Translations under genes and position numbers: made by a program
Origin: Pseudomonas fluorescens
GTDB lineage: Bacteria; Pseudomonadota; Gammaproteobacteria; Pseudomonadales; Pseudomonadaceae
Direction: 5' to 3'
Length of the DNA: 64,000 nucleotides
Assembly: GCF_902497855.1 (NCBI RefSeq)
Contig: NZ_CABVHU010000002.1
Location: 124,001 to 188,000 of the forward strand
Notes under the pieces: model-generated
What the model was told of the DNA's origin: nothing
Databases searched by the model: none
The model's input: the letters and a program-made list of their open reading frames with translations, nothing else
Shown here: piece by piece, positions 1-11,300 of the stretch
How positions within the stretch are numbered: position 1 is the first letter of the stretch
Layout of the letters: the number at the start of each line of letters is the position of its first letter

Positions 1-84
1 CCTGGCGCCGAACGCCGTGAGCTTCATCAGCCAGAAACTGCCGCGCTCCTGGCGGTCGGCCCAGTGTTGCCGGTCTGCGTTCAT
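1..84 (-). CDS. APE acyltransferase, N-terminal fragment (cut by window edge)
   Basis: Only the first 28 codons are in the window. The peptide begins MNADRQHWADRQERG and continues SFWLMKLTAFGAR, which resembles the start of LpxL-type (lysophospholipid/lauroyl) acyltransferases found in aryl polyene clusters after the glycosyltransferase. The ATG at 84-82 overlaps the upstream stop by ATGA, so the two genes are translationally coupled. The identification rests on a short stretch plus context; the acyltransferase active site lies outside the window. Confidence 0.6.
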   Translation of the reverse strand, partial: MNADRQHWADRQERGSFWLMKLTAFGAR

Positions 85-815
85 GCTCGCCACCGCCGCC
101 AGAGGATCATCGGGGCCCGCACCAACATGCCGAAGAACAGGCGGGTATGCATGCTCGTTATCAGCACGTTGTCGCGAAACAGGCGGAAATGCGAGACGCC
201 GTCCAGCGGGTAGTGAACCCTGGTTTGCAGCCACTGCATCGGCTGGTTGCGCCAGGCCAGGCGTACCAGGATGTCCGAGTCGAAGTCCATGCGCTTGCCA
301 ATCTTGGCGGTGTCGATCAGTGCCAGGGTCGGCGGCAGCGGGTAGAGGCGAAAGCCGCACATGGAATCGCGGATCTGCAAGGACAAGGTGTTGATCCAGA
401 CCATGACGTGCGTCAGGTAGCGGGCGTACAAGCGACCTTTGGGCACGCTGGCATCGTACTTGGGATAACCACAGATCACCGCCTCGGGGTGCAGGCGCGA
501 TTGTTCGATGAAGGTCGCGACGTCCTGCAGGTCGTGCTGGCCGTCGGCATCCACCTGCAAGGCATGACTGAACCCCAGGCGCGAAGCTTCGCGAAAGCCG
601 GTCATGACGGCGGCGCCTTTGCCCTGGTTGGAGGCCAGGCGGATCAGGAACACCTTGTCGCGCCGGGCCAGCCGATCCAATACCGCGGCACAGGCCTTGT
701 CGCTGGCATCGTCCACCAGCAGGCACGGCAAGCCGCTGGCGAGCACGGCATCGACCACCGTGGTGATGGCGGTTTCGTGATTGTAGACCGGGATGACGGC
801 ACAGGGGTTATGCAC
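81..815 (-). CDS. Family 2 glycosyltransferase of the aryl polyene cluster
   Basis: 245 aa GT-A fold glycosyltransferase. Near the N-terminus it has the family 2 signature CAVIPVYNHE and then LLVDDASDK, followed by a DADGQHD metal-binding DXD motif around residue 93. The GTG at 815 is taken as the start because GGAGG lies 6 bases upstream and because it overlaps the stop of the preceding AMP-ligase gene by 8 bases; extending further would run deep into that gene. In aryl polyene clusters this enzyme is thought to help build the lipid/sugar anchor of the pigment (family knowledge; the acceptor is not known here). It is followed by an ATGA overlap into an acyltransferase. Confidence 0.85.
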   Translation of the reverse strand: MHNPCAVIPVYNHETAITTVVDAVLASGLPCLLVDDASDKACAAVLDRLARRDKVFLIRLASNQGKGAAVMTGFREASRLGFSHALQVDADGQHDLQDVATFIEQSRLHPEAVICGYPKYDASVPKGRLYARYLTHVMVWINTLSLQIRDSMCGFRLYPLPPTLALIDTAKIGKRMDFDSDILVRLAWRNQPMQWLQTRVHYPLDGVSHFRLFRDNVLITSMHTRLFFGMLVRAPMILWRRWRA

Positions 816-2487
816 TTGCAGCCTCCAGCAATATCCGCCCGCTGGAACAGGTAGCGGTCTCATTGCGATAGGCGAAATACAGCTTGCCCCGTGCCGGGTC
901 AAAGCGCAGGTGCAGTTGGACTTCATCCCCCGGGCGCACCAGTTGCTGGAATTTCAGCACTTCCATGCCGGCGAATTTTGCCGGCAGGTCCATCAATTGC
1001 TGGCCCAGCATAAGCGCCCACTCCACCTGCACCACGCCGGGCAATACCGGCGCCTGGGGGAAATGGCCGCTGAAGTAGGCGAGGTCCGGTGGCACCGCCA
1101 GTTGCAGGCTCCACTCGCCATCGACTTCGACCTGTTCCAGCACCTCTGGCGCCTTTGGCCGCGGCGCCAGCAGCAGGGCTTCAACGTCGGCCTGAGGCAA
1201 TTTGCCTTGGGCGTTCAGCGGCAGTTGCCGCAGCAGGCGCCAACGGCGTGGCAGGGCAAGGGCTTCGCAATGCAGGCTCAGATGCTCACGCAATACTTGC
1301 GTGAGAGTACGTCGGCCTTGATTGCGCAAGGCATGCAAGCCCTGTTCGCTGAGCACCAGCAGCACGCCTAATGAGGCACGGTTTTCCTGAACCACGCCAA
1401 GGCGCGCTTCGGCGACCCACTCGTGGTCCATCAACGCCTTTTCCAGCATCGGCAGCGAGATGCGTTTTTCTTCCAGTTTGACGATCCGGTCCAGGCGCCC
1501 GAGCAATTCGAAGCGGCCATCGCCTGCGATTCGTGCGGCATCAGCGGTGTGTTCGATATGACCGGGCGGCAAGTAGGGCGAGGCCACGAGCAGCGCACCG
1601 TCGCTGTCCTGGCTCAACTCGAGGCCGGCAAAGGGCTGCCAGAGATCCTGTCCCTGCCGCCAGGCGATGCCACCGGTTTCCGAGCTGCCGAAAATTTCCG
1701 TCGGCCACTGGCCCAGGCGGTCGTGCAGGCTTTGAGCGGCCTCGGCCGGTAATGCGCCGCCGGAGGAGAACACCCGTCGAACCGCGCTCAAGGCCGGCCA
1801 GTCGAGATTGTCGCCCATGCGTTTGAGCAGCGCCGGGCTGGCGACCCAGGCGAACGCCGAGTGTTCGCGGCTGGCGCGCTGCAAATCCTCCGGAAACGCC
1901 AGTTGCTTGCGCACGAACGGGCGCCCGGCGCACAACGGCCACAACACCCGGAACAGCAGGCCGTAGATGTGCTGGGTGGCAACGCTGCCGATGAGGCAGG
2001 CCTCACCCAGGTCGGCGCCCCACAGACGTTCCAGCGCTTCGACTTCATTGGCCAGCTGGCGCAGGCTTTTGTCGATGCGCTTGGGTTCACCGCTGGAACC
2101 GGATGTGCACAAGCTCAGCCGGCAGCGATCCAGGTCCAGCATGCCAGCGTCCAGTGGCGAATGCCGATAATCGCTCAGGCACGCGTCGTCGGCCTGATCG
2201 GTCAGCCACAGATCGACTTCCTTCAACCAGCGCTGGCGAGTCTGGGCTTGCAAGTCGGCAGGCAGCAGCACGCCGACCCCGGCACGCCAGGCGCCGAGCA
2301 GGGTAATCGCCAGGTCGGCGGCGTCTTCGAGGTGCACGGCAATGCGCTGCACACCCTGGGCTTGCAGGCCGGCGGCCAGGCTCAATGCCTGCGCGCTCAA
2401 TTGCGCGTGAGTCAGCGCCGGCCCTGCCGTCACGGCACGTTCCGGTTGAGCCTTGAGCAACAGGTGCTCAAGTTTTATCCAATTCAT
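808..2487 (-). CDS. Acyl-AMP ligase fused to a hotdog-fold dehydratase (ApeH-ApeI type)
   Basis: 559 aa. Residues about 1-450 form an ANL-superfamily adenylating domain, with the phosphate-loop [13 protein letters not shown] and the [12 protein letters not shown] motif. The C-terminal 90 residues carry a FabA/FabZ-type hotdog signature, [14 protein letters not shown], with the catalytic His near residue 475. In the E. coli aryl polyene cluster the ligase (ApeH) and dehydratase (ApeI) are separate proteins, so this is a fusion. It would load the aryl starter or an acyl group onto an ACP and dehydrate beta-hydroxyacyl chains (inference). ATG 2487 is preferred over an in-frame ATG at 2520 because it makes an ATGA overlap with the upstream gene and has GAGG before it. 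Confidence 0.85.
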   Translation of the reverse strand: MNWIKLEHLLLKAQPERAVTAGPALTHAQLSAQALSLAAGLQAQGVQRIAVHLEDAADLAITLLGAWRAGVGVLLPADLQAQTRQRWLKEVDLWLTDQADDACLSDYRHSPLDAGMLDLDRCRLSLCTSGSSGEPKRIDKSLRQLANEVEALERLWGADLGEACLIGSVATQHIYGLLFRVLWPLCAGRPFVRKQLAFPEDLQRASREHSAFAWVASPALLKRMGDNLDWPALSAVRRVFSSGGALPAEAAQSLHDRLGQWPTEIFGSSETGGIAWRQGQDLWQPFAGLELSQDSDGALLVASPYLPPGHIEHTADAARIAGDGRFELLGRLDRIVKLEEKRISLPMLEKALMDHEWVAEARLGVVQENRASLGVLLVLSEQGLHALRNQGRRTLTQVLREHLSLHCEALALPRRWRLLRQLPLNAQGKLPQADVEALLLAPRPKAPEVLEQVEVDGEWSLQLAVPPDLAYFSGHFPQAPVLPGVVQVEWALMLGQQLMDLPAKFAGMEVLKFQQLVRPGDEVQLHLRFDPARGKLYFAYRNETATCSSGRILLEAASA

Positions 2488-3029
2488 GGGTGGCCTCGTA
2501 ACCGTTGTCGCAAGAGCCATTCAATGGCAAACAGCAGGCCCATCAATCCGTAGGAAATCAGGCCGGTGTACAACATCCACCAACTCAACGGCGCCCAGAG
2601 GGTCAGGGCGGCGGCCAGCAAACCGTTACAAAGGAAGAACACACTCCAGGCGATCGTCACCTGGCGGGTATAGACAATCGCTTTCGCCGGCAGTTGCGGT
2701 TCACGCATGCGCGCCAGCCGTTCGACCATCGGCGGGCCGTATTTAAGGCTCAGCCCAAACAGCCCGAGCATGAACGCGCTGATCAGTACCGGGTACCAGC
2801 GCAGCAACAGCGGGCTGTCCGACAGCGCCAGCAGCAGACAAAAGGCGATCGCACCGATCGCCATCCACAGGCTGCCTGGCTTGCGCGCACCGAGCAGGGC
2901 CCGGGCCAGCCACAGGCCGCCCAGCAGCAGGCCGAACTGCCACGGGGCAAAATGCTCCATGCCGAAATACACCGCAAAGGGGTACAGCAGGCCCGCCAGC
3001 AGCAGGCCAAGGCCGATCAATCGACTCAT
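2484..3029 (-). CDS. COG4648-type membrane protein of the aryl polyene cluster (ApeG-like)
   Basis: 181 aa and strongly hydrophobic, with about five to six predicted membrane segments beginning at residue 3 (LIGLGLLLAGLLYPFAVYFG). The C-terminus is basic (LRQRLRGHP). Position and size fit the conserved inner-membrane protein between the acyl carrier proteins and the AMP-ligase of aryl polyene clusters. Its biochemical role is unknown; a part in membrane assembly or export of the pigment lipid is only a guess. It overlaps both neighbours by ATGA. Confidence 0.75.
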   Translation of the reverse strand: MSRLIGLGLLLAGLLYPFAVYFGMEHFAPWQFGLLLGGLWLARALLGARKPGSLWMAIGAIAFCLLLALSDSPLLLRWYPVLISAFMLGLFGLSLKYGPPMVERLARMREPQLPAKAIVYTRQVTIAWSVFFLCNGLLAAALTLWAPLSWWMLYTGLISYGLMGLLFAIEWLLRQRLRGHP

Positions 3030-3280
3030 GCGGCCGGATGAACCAGGCGATAGACCGCCTCGACCACGTCGCTGACGGTACGCACCGATTTGAATTCTTC
3101 GGCGGCGATTTTCTTGCCGGTCTGGCGTTTGATGTGATCGATCAGGTCGACTGCGTCGATGCTGTCGATTTCCAGGTCCTGGTACAGGTTGGATTCGAGG
3201 TTCACACGCTCGGGATCCAACTCGAACAGTTCGACCATGGCATCGCGCAGGGTGTTGAAAATTGCTTCACGAGTTTGCAT
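3026..3280 (-). CDS. Acyl carrier protein (ApeF-like)
   Basis: 84 aa. The phosphopantetheine attachment site is DSIDAVDLI with Ser40. The acidic helix-2 pattern and length match type II acyl carrier proteins. It is the second of two ACPs in tandem; in the E. coli aryl polyene system the two ACPs are separate carriers, one of which carries the growing polyene (family knowledge). There are 9 bases to the upstream ACP gene and an ATGA overlap with the membrane protein downstream. Confidence 0.9.
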   Translation of the reverse strand: MQTREAIFNTLRDAMVELFELDPERVNLESNLYQDLEIDSIDAVDLIDHIKRQTGKKIAAEEFKSVRTVSDVVEAVYRLVHPAA

Positions 3281-3289
3281 GGTCCGGTC

Positions 3290-3550
3290 TCAAGCTGCCT
3301 GTTTTGCAGTGACGAACGCCGCGAGGCTCGCCACGTTGCTGAAGTGATTGCGCGTGTCCTTGGCGTCGGCATCGATCTTGATGCCGTACTTTTTCTGGAT
3401 CGCCAGGCCCAGTTCCAGGGCGTCGACCGAATCCAGGCCCAGGCCTTCGCCAAACAGCGTCTGGTCATCGCCGATGTCATCGGCGCTAACGTCCTCGAGG
3501 CCGAGGGCGTCGATGATCAGTTCTTTGATTTCACGGTGTAGTTCGCTCAT
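3290..3550 (-). CDS. Acyl carrier protein (ApeE-like)
   Basis: 86 aa. The carrier motif is LGLDSVDALELG with Ser41. It belongs to the subgroup with a long helix 1 and IGDDQTLFGEGLGLDS before the serine, which is typical of ACPs in aryl polyene and flexirubin-type clusters. The ATG at 3550 lies within the last 20 bases of the acyltransferase gene, so the pair is translationally coupled. It should be activated by a phosphopantetheinyl transferase that is not visible in this window. Confidence 0.9.
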   Translation of the reverse strand: MSELHREIKELIIDALGLEDVSADDIGDDQTLFGEGLGLDSVDALELGLAIQKKYGIKIDADAKDTRNHFSNVASLAAFVTAKQAA

Positions 3551-4340
3551 CTTCGGCGAGCTCCTTGATAAAGTAATGATGCAGATAATCGTTGAGCTTG
3601 CGTGACGCCTGAGGAGCAGGGCCCAGCGCAGCGAAGGCTTGTGGGTCTATATCGGCCCCGACACGGAAACTGAAGTGCACGCGACGTTTGGGGATCCGAT
3701 ACCAGGGCTCAGCCTTGGTCAATGTGGTGGGGCTGACCTTGATGATCACCGGGGTGAGGATTTTCGCACCGCGCAACGCGATCGCCGCGGCACCCCGATG
3801 AAAGGCCGGCGCGTGGCCTGGCCGGGTGCGCGTGCCTTCGGGAAAGATGATCAGGGTCTGGCCACTTTTCAGCGCATCGGCAGCGGCATCGAGCATGTCC
3901 ATACTGCCATCGTTGCTGATGTATTCAGTGCGGCGCAGCGGATCGCGGGTAAAGGGGTTCTCCCAGAGGCTTTGCTTGACCACGCAATTGGCATGGCGCA
4001 CCAGGCCGATCAGGAACACGACGTCGATCAGCGACGGGTGATTCGCGATGATCATTTGCCCCGGTCGACCGAGCTTTTCAGCACCCTGGATGTCGTAGGT
4101 CAGCACACCGGTGCGGGCCATGAATCGGACGAAAAACCAGAAACATCTACTGACAGTTTGCCGTGCCCGCAAGCGATGCTTCTGGGCATCGCCGGGCAGG
4201 CAGCTCAGCAGCGGGAAAACCACCAGGCGCAGGCACACCCCGCCCAACCCGAACAGGGTGAAGCTTGCAGCGGTAGCCAGCAGGCGCCAGTAATAGGCGT
4301 CGCGGTTTTTATCTGTTACAGGTTGCGTTGCCAGGTCCAT
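3531..4340 (-). CDS. 1-acyl-sn-glycerol-3-phosphate acyltransferase-like protein (ApeD-like)
   Basis: 269 aa PlsC-family acyltransferase. The catalytic HX4D is NHPSLID (His101, Asp106) and the glycerophosphate-site block is FPEGTR (166-171). A hydrophobic segment at residues 22-50 anchors it to the inner membrane. In aryl polyene clusters such enzymes are thought to build the lipid part of the pigment conjugate (inference). It starts 25 bases inside the upstream KS-like gene and overlaps the ACP gene downstream, so it is part of the compact operon. Confidence 0.85.
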   Translation of the reverse strand: MDLATQPVTDKNRDAYYWRLLATAASFTLFGLGGVCLRLVVFPLLSCLPGDAQKHRLRARQTVSRCFWFFVRFMARTGVLTYDIQGAEKLGRPGQMIIANHPSLIDVVFLIGLVRHANCVVKQSLWENPFTRDPLRRTEYISNDGSMDMLDAAADALKSGQTLIIFPEGTRTRPGHAPAFHRGAAAIALRGAKILTPVIIKVSPTTLTKAEPWYRIPKRRVHFSFRVGADIDPQAFAALGPAPQASRKLNDYLHHYFIKELAEDERTTP

Positions 4341-5041
4341 ACACGATTTTTCCAGGCATGTTGGCAGGTGGTCTGCTGGCCGAGCAGGGTACGCAAGAGA
4401 TCCAGGGCATGGGGCCAGCGAGCTTTGGACAACTCATCCGGGTTGCTGTTCAGGGACAGCTGCCAGTCATTGCCCGGGGTAATCAGCAGGCCGACCGCGT
4501 AAGGGAACGGCACATCGTCGATCCAGGTGGAATAGGCGTCGGGTGGCTGCTCTTCGGTAACCACCAGCAGGACTGCCGACGCCCCTTCGCCAAGCAATGC
4601 CGCGGCCTCTAGCATGCCGTGTTCAAGGCCGTCGCCGGCTGCCGCGAGGGCCGTCATTTCACTGGTTTCGCCACGCATGATCGACCACAGGCCGATCACC
4701 GCGTTGTGCACCGACAGGCTGAACTGGGTAGGGGACAGCGGTTGATCGGTCGCCAGTTCGCTGAGAATTTCAAAGGTGCGCGGGGTTTCGCCGTGGCGGG
4801 AAATAAAGACCAACGGCAAGTCCTGACGCCCCTCGGCCAATGACCAGCCAACACTGAATGCCATACGCGCCAGGCGGCTGAGTCGCCGGCGCTGCATGGC
4901 CGGTAGAAAAGAGACGTCGGGGGCGGCATCGCTGCCCGGGAGCACGACCGGTTGTCGGCACCAGGCCTGCCAATCGTCCACGCTTTCGAGCCCAGGGGCC
5001 CACGCGCGCCATTGGGCGATGTTGAAGTTAATCACAGACAT
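4316..5041 (-). CDS. Beta-ketoacyl synthase-like N-terminal-domain protein (ApeC-like chain-length partner)
   Basis: 241 aa, about half the length of a full ketosynthase. It resembles the stand-alone ketoacyl-synthase N-terminal domain family: note FSLSVHNAVIGLWSIMRGE and the alternating small/hydrophobic pattern after it. The position of the active-site Cys is occupied by a non-Cys region, which fits a non-catalytic subunit. In E. coli the ApeC protein pairs with the ketosynthase ApeO as a chain-length-factor-like partner (family knowledge). It is the first gene of the visible operon; no apeA/apeB-like genes lie upstream of it. Confidence 0.75.
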   Translation of the reverse strand: MSVINFNIAQWRAWAPGLESVDDWQAWCRQPVVLPGSDAAPDVSFLPAMQRRRLSRLARMAFSVGWSLAEGRQDLPLVFISRHGETPRTFEILSELATDQPLSPTQFSLSVHNAVIGLWSIMRGETSEMTALAAAGDGLEHGMLEAAALLGEGASAVLLVVTEEQPPDAYSTWIDDVPFPYAVGLLITPGNDWQLSLNSNPDELSKARWPHALDLLRTLLGQQTTCQHAWKNRVWTWQRNL

Positions 5042-5395
5042 TCATCCCGCCCCTGCGGGGCTTCCTTGACGCGGTGAATCGCAAAAACAGCGACAGACGC
5101 TACCGTGGCGCATTACGCCGAGTGGCGCGCATTATCGCGGTGCGGCGAGCCCGTAGCAAATGCTGGTTACATTTTGCTCAACAACAGCAGCGGTGGTCAC
5201 GCTTCGAGCTGACGTATGGCCATTATCCATCGTGCGGCGGGCCTGTCTGTCGGCTCAGTTGGCGATCAATGGATGATTTTTCGGCTTTTTCATCGAGAGA
5301 TCGCACCTGACTCTGTAGTCCCTTTACCGGCGAGGTAGCTAAGCAGCGCCGTGGGCTACTACACTCGTCATTCTTTGATACACGGAGGTTTTGAC
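5042..5395. promoter_or_regulatory. Divergent intergenic region between the APE operon and the ParA-like gene
   Basis: 354 bases without a credible gene. It must hold the promoter of the minus-strand aryl polyene operon and that of the plus-strand ParA-like gene. Visible structure: a short GC-rich palindrome just upstream of the APE start (about 5046-5061) and an imperfect inverted repeat, AGCAAATG at 5155-5162 against CATTTTGCT at 5170-5178, which could be an operator. I could not assign -35/-10 boxes with confidence. Confidence 0.4.
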
Positions 5396-6166
5396 ATGCG
5401 GCGCGTGGTGTTCAATCAGAAAGGTGGCGTAGGCAAATCGAGCATTGCCTGCAATCTGGCGGCGGTCAGCGCCAGCGAGGGTTATCGCACCTTATTGGTG
5501 GATCTCGATGCCCAGGCCAACTCCACTCAGTACCTGACAGGGCTCACCGGCAATGACATCCCGATGGGCATTGCCGATTTCTTCAAGCAGACGCTGTCTT
5601 CCGGGCCGTTCTCGAAAAAAAGCCGGGTCGATATCTACGAAACCCCGTTCGACAACCTCCACGTCATCACCGCCACGGCCGAGTTGGCTGACTTGCAGCC
5701 CAAGCTTGAGGCCAAACACAAGATCAACAAGCTGCGTAAATTGCTCGAGGAACTGGACGGCGAATACGACCGCATCTATCTCGATACGCCGCCAGCATTG
5801 AATTTTTATGCGGTTTCGGCATTGATCGCCGCTGACCGCGTGCTGATCCCCTTCGATTGCGACAGTTTCTCGCGTCAGGCGCTGTATGGTCTGCTGGCGG
5901 AGATCGAAGAATTGAAGGATGACCATAACGAAGGGTTGGAAGTCGAAGGCATAGTCGTCAACCAGTTCCAGACCCGGGCCAGCCTGCCCCAGCAAATGCT
6001 CGATGAGTTGATTGCCGAAGGTTTGCCGGTGCTGCCGGTGTATCTGGGCAGTTCGGTGCGCATGCGTGAGTCGCATCAGGCCAACACGCCGCTGATCCAT
6101 CTCGATCCGCGGCACAAGCTGACCCAGCAGTTCGTCGAGCTGCACAGCCTTCTCGAAAACAGCTGA
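5396..6166 (+). CDS. Solo ParA/MinD-family ATPase
   Basis: 256 aa P-loop ATPase with the deviant Walker A KGGVGKSS (residues 9-16), LLVDLDAQANS as the A' motif and YLDTPPAL as Walker B. This is the ParA signature. ATG 5396 is chosen because GGAGG lies 9 bases upstream; the reading frame is open further upstream but without a ribosome site. There is no ParB-like gene or parS-like repeat next to it, so it is unlikely to be a replicon partition system; orphan ParA proteins usually position a protein cargo. The cargo is not evident here. The neighbour upstream is the divergent APE operon; downstream a REP pair separates it from convergent trxC. Confidence 0.85.
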   Translation: MRRVVFNQKGGVGKSSIACNLAAVSASEGYRTLLVDLDAQANSTQYLTGLTGNDIPMGIADFFKQTLSSGPFSKKSRVDIYETPFDNLHVITATAELADLQPKLEAKHKINKLRKLLEELDGEYDRIYLDTPPALNFYAVSALIAADRVLIPFDCDSFSRQALYGLLAEIEELKDDHNEGLEVEGIVVNQFQTRASLPQQMLDELIAEGLPVLPVYLGSSVRMRESHQANTPLIHLDPRHKLTQQFVELHSLLENS

Positions 6167-6190
6167 GTCCTGCAAACAACACCGAACCAC

Positions 6191-6277
6191 TGTGGGAGCG
6201 AGCCTGCTCGCGAAGGTTTCACATTCAACATATTTGTTGACTGGACTTCCGCTTTCGCGAGCAGGCTCGCTCCCACA
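6191..6277. repeat. REP doublet (REPIN), class A, copy 1
   Basis: Two inverted arms face each other: TGTGGGAGCGAGCCTGCTCG at the left and its reverse complement at the right end, with CGCGAA/TTCGCG extending the match, around a spacer containing CACATTCAACAT. Each arm is itself a small palindrome (GAGC..GCTC). It lies between the convergent ParA-like and trxC genes and can fold into a long hairpin. The second copy is at 17104-17193. Such REPs are mobilised in trans by RAYT transposases; none is seen here. Confidence 0.9.
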
Positions 6278-6293
6278 TTTGACCGCGGTGTTA

Positions 6294-6728
6294 TCAGATC
6301 CCCTGGCTACGCAACCAGCTCATCAACTGCGGCAACGGGAAGGCCCCGCTCTGGCGCGCCACTTCCCGGCCGTTCTTGAATAGAATCAGGCTCGGGATCG
6401 AGCGAATCCCCAACTGCGCCGACAACTGCTGATTCGCCTCGCTGTCCAGTTTCGCCAACCGACACTTGCCTGCCAACTGACTGGCGGCCTGCTCGAACAC
6501 TGGCGCAAACGACTTGCACGGTCCGCACCAGTCCGCCCACACATCCACCAGCAGCGGCAGATCACCCTTGATCTGACTGGCGTAATCGCTTTGCTTCAAT
6601 TCGAACGGTTTGTCGAGTAGAACCTCGGTCTTGCAGCGGCCGCATTTTGGATGATCGTTGAGGCGTTCCGCGGGGATACGGTTAAGTCCGTTGCAGTGGG
6701 GGCATGGGATAAGGAGTGGGTCAGACAT
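6294..6728 (-). CDS. trxC: Thioredoxin 2 (TrxC)
   Basis: 144 aa. The N-terminal zinc finger has CPHC (Cys9, Cys12) and CGRC (Cys29, Cys32), and the thioredoxin domain has the active site WCGPC (Cys68, Cys71). This combination is diagnostic of thioredoxin 2, a cytoplasmic disulfide reductase that in E. coli is part of the oxidative-stress response. The length is normal for the family. It is monocistronic: REP doublet downstream and 99 bases to the stop of selO upstream. Confidence 0.95.
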   Translation of the reverse strand: MSDPLLIPCPHCNGLNRIPAERLNDHPKCGRCKTEVLLDKPFELKQSDYASQIKGDLPLLVDVWADWCGPCKSFAPVFEQAASQLAGKCRLAKLDSEANQQLSAQLGIRSIPSLILFKNGREVARQSGAFPLPQLMSWLRSQGI

Positions 6729-6827
6729 GGTCAGCTCTTCGAAAGTTGGCAGTCAATGCAATGGATCTGGTGGCAAAGGCCCCGTTTATCAAGGCAGACA
6801 GGTGTTCGCAGGGGGCCTTGCTGGCCT

Positions 6828-8326
<1,499 letters not shown>

Positions 8327-8339
8327 AGGGATAGGCCGG

Positions 8340-11300
8340 TTAGTCGAGCTTGGCGGCCGGCGGCTCTTGAGGCACTTGACCCTCGGTCTTGGGCACAATG
8401 GTTTTGGCTTCCGGCTCGATCGGCACCATTTTGTATTCCTGTCCCTGGATGTTCTTGAGGTAGACCTCCATCTGCCGGAACGAAATGTTGATGTGCTGCT
8501 TCTTGAATTCGCGGTTGATGAAGCGGTTGACCTCGTCGAGCACCGGGTTACGGTCACCGAGGTCACGCACATGCATGCGCAACTCGTGGTCGAGGGTGCT
8601 TTCGCCGAAGTTCAGGAAATACACTTGGGGTTCAGGCTCTTTGAGTACCCGCGGGTTTTCCCGGGCAGCCTTGAGCAGCAGTTCCTTGACCAGGTCGAGG
8701 TCCGAACCGTAGTCGACACCGAGCTTGAGGGTCACCCGGGTGATAGTGTCGGTCAGGGACCAGTTGATCAGTTGCCCGGTAATGAACGTCTTGTTCGGGA
8801 CGATGATGTCCTTGCGGTCGAAGTCGGTGATGGTCGTGGCGCGGATGCGAATCTTGCTGACCGTGCCCGACAGGTTGCCGATGGTGATCGTGTCGCCGAT
8901 TCGCACCGGGCGTTCGAACAGGATCATGATCCCGGAGATGAAGTTGGCGAAGATCTCCTGCATGCCGAAACCCAGGCCCACCGAGAGCGCCGCCACCAGC
9001 CATTGCAATTTGTCCCAACTCACGCCAAGCGTGGACAAGGTCGAGACGAAGCCGATCCCGGCGATCACGTACGACAACAACGTCGTTGTCGCATAGGCAC
9101 TGCCCTGGGCCAGGTTCAGTTTCGACAGTACAAACACTTCGAGCAAGCCCGGCAGGTTACGTGCAAGCGCAAAGGTGATGCCGATGATGATCAACGCGCC
9201 GAGCATGTCGCCGATGCTGATCGGCACCATGCTCATGTTGGCGCCGGTGCCGCTGGTGTATTCGTAGAGGGTGATGTTGTCCAGGTACGAGAACACCGAG
9301 ATCAGGTCGGACCAGACCCAGTACAGCGCCGCCATGAACCCGCCGAGCAGTGCCAGGCGGATCAGGCGCAGGGACTGTTCGTTGACCTTCTCGATGTCCA
9401 GGGCGGGCTCTTCGATCACGGCTTCGCCGTCGCCCGCTTCCTTGGCGGCCTGGCGTTTGGCCAGGGCACGCTGGTAGGCCAGGCGCCGCGCCGCAACACT
9501 GAGGCCGCGCACGAAAGTGGCTTCGATCACCAGCCAGAACATCAGCAGGTAAAGGGTGTTGATCAATCGGTCGCTGAGTTTCAGTGCGGTGTAGTAGTAG
9601 CCGAAGCAGACGGCCACGAACAGAGCGATTGGCAAGGCGGTGAACAGGATGGCCACGGCCTTGCGGAACAGTGACGCGTTCTGATGGGTCGGGCTGCTGG
9701 TCAACAAGCGGCTGAGCAGCCAGGCCATCAAGGCGTAGCAGGTGAGCACCACCGGCATGCCGAGCACGTCGTCGGCCAGCCCCGCCGGTTGCAGCTCGGC
9801 GACGGCCACCACCGCGACCAAGGCCATTACCACCAGCCCGAGCCGGCGAATCCAGCCCTGGAGGAATTCAACCTGGGGCTTTTCCCAACGGAAATGCAAT
9901 TCGGCCACGCCGCCGGGGGCGAGGATCCGGTAGGCGGTGTAGAACACCAGCCAGGCCTGGGCCATCTGCAGCAGCGCCGCGCCCATGTTGGCGTTCTGCC
10001 CGCGAGCGTCGATCTGCAAGGCCAGGCCGCACAAGGCCAGGCCGAGGGCGACCGGCATTGCCAGCAAAATATTGATCAGGATCGCTTGAGGGGTGTGCCA
10101 CTGGCTATCGCGCTTGAAGTGGCCGATGTCCTGGTGAACCTTGTTCAACTTGGCGTACAAACTCGTGCGCCGCCACAGCAGGGCGCCGATCAGCAGCGCC
10201 AGTGGCAGGAACAACAGCGGTCGCTGGGTCAGGCCGTCGGTCAATTCACTCAGGCTCGAAGACCACGGCAGTGTGGTCACTTGTCGTTGCAGGCGCTCCG
10301 GCACGGCGCGGATCCATTCAGGATCAAGCGGCTTGTTGCTGGCAATCCAGAACATCTGCTCATCCAGCGTGGCCCTGAGACTTTGCGCGGTGCTGAGCAG
10401 TTGTTTTTGATTGAGTTGCAGCGTGATGGATTCGTTGAGCACCGCGCTCAGTTCGCGGTTCAGTCGCTCCAGCAGGTCGGCGCGGGTGAGGGCCAGTTCC
10501 ATCAGGCTCTTGCGCAGCTGCGGGGTGACTTGCTCGGGCGGCTGGGCCGCCAGCAGGTTATCGACGTACGTTGCCGGATTGCTCAACAGTTCCCGCTGCT
10601 GGCTGACTTCGAACTGATACAGGCGGATGTCGGCGATCTGGTCGGCCAGGTCGCGGTCGACCTTGAGGTGCGGCAGGCCCTGCTTCTGCTTGTAGAGAAT
10701 CTTGGAGAGCAGCAGGCTGCCCTTGAGTACGTTGATCTGCTCGTCCAGGGCTGAATCGCTCTGGGTCACGTTGTCCAGTTGCTGTTTGGTCTGCAGGTTC
10801 TGCTGGGTGACTTCGTTGAGACGGTCGGTGCTTTTGAGCAGGTAGTCCGAGAGTTTCAGGTTGGCCGCACTTTCGGTGGCCAGCAGAACGCTGCCTCCGG
10901 ACTTCTGCGCTTCGATGGACTGCTGGGTCACCGTCTCCTGGGACTGGGCCAGGCGTTTCTGGCTGATCAGGTTTTGCAGCTCCTGGATTTCCCGTTCCAG
11001 GCGGTCGGATTTCTCCGAGAGCAAATCATGCTGGCTGTTGCCCAGATCCTGCAGCTGACTGTTGCCGGCCAGTTCCTGGCGACGCAGGGGGATCAAGGCA
11101 TTGAGCGCCGCGAGTTCGGCATTGAGCTGGTCGCGTTGCTCGCCGCTCAGGGTCTTGCCGTTTTCTTTGCCGGCCTTGAGGATGTTGTTGATCTGCTGGA
11201 TACGTGTCTGGCTGGCGGAGATTTCCGCCTGGGCGCGCTCGGGACGGGTTTGGGCGGTAATGACCAGGCTGTTGGCGTTGGCCAGGGCTTTTTGCAGATC

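Noticed and set aside
5396..6166. Reading the ParA gene as a plasmid or integrated-element partition locus.
   Set aside because: No ParB, no parS repeats, no replication or mobility genes nearby; flanks are ordinary chromosomal genes.
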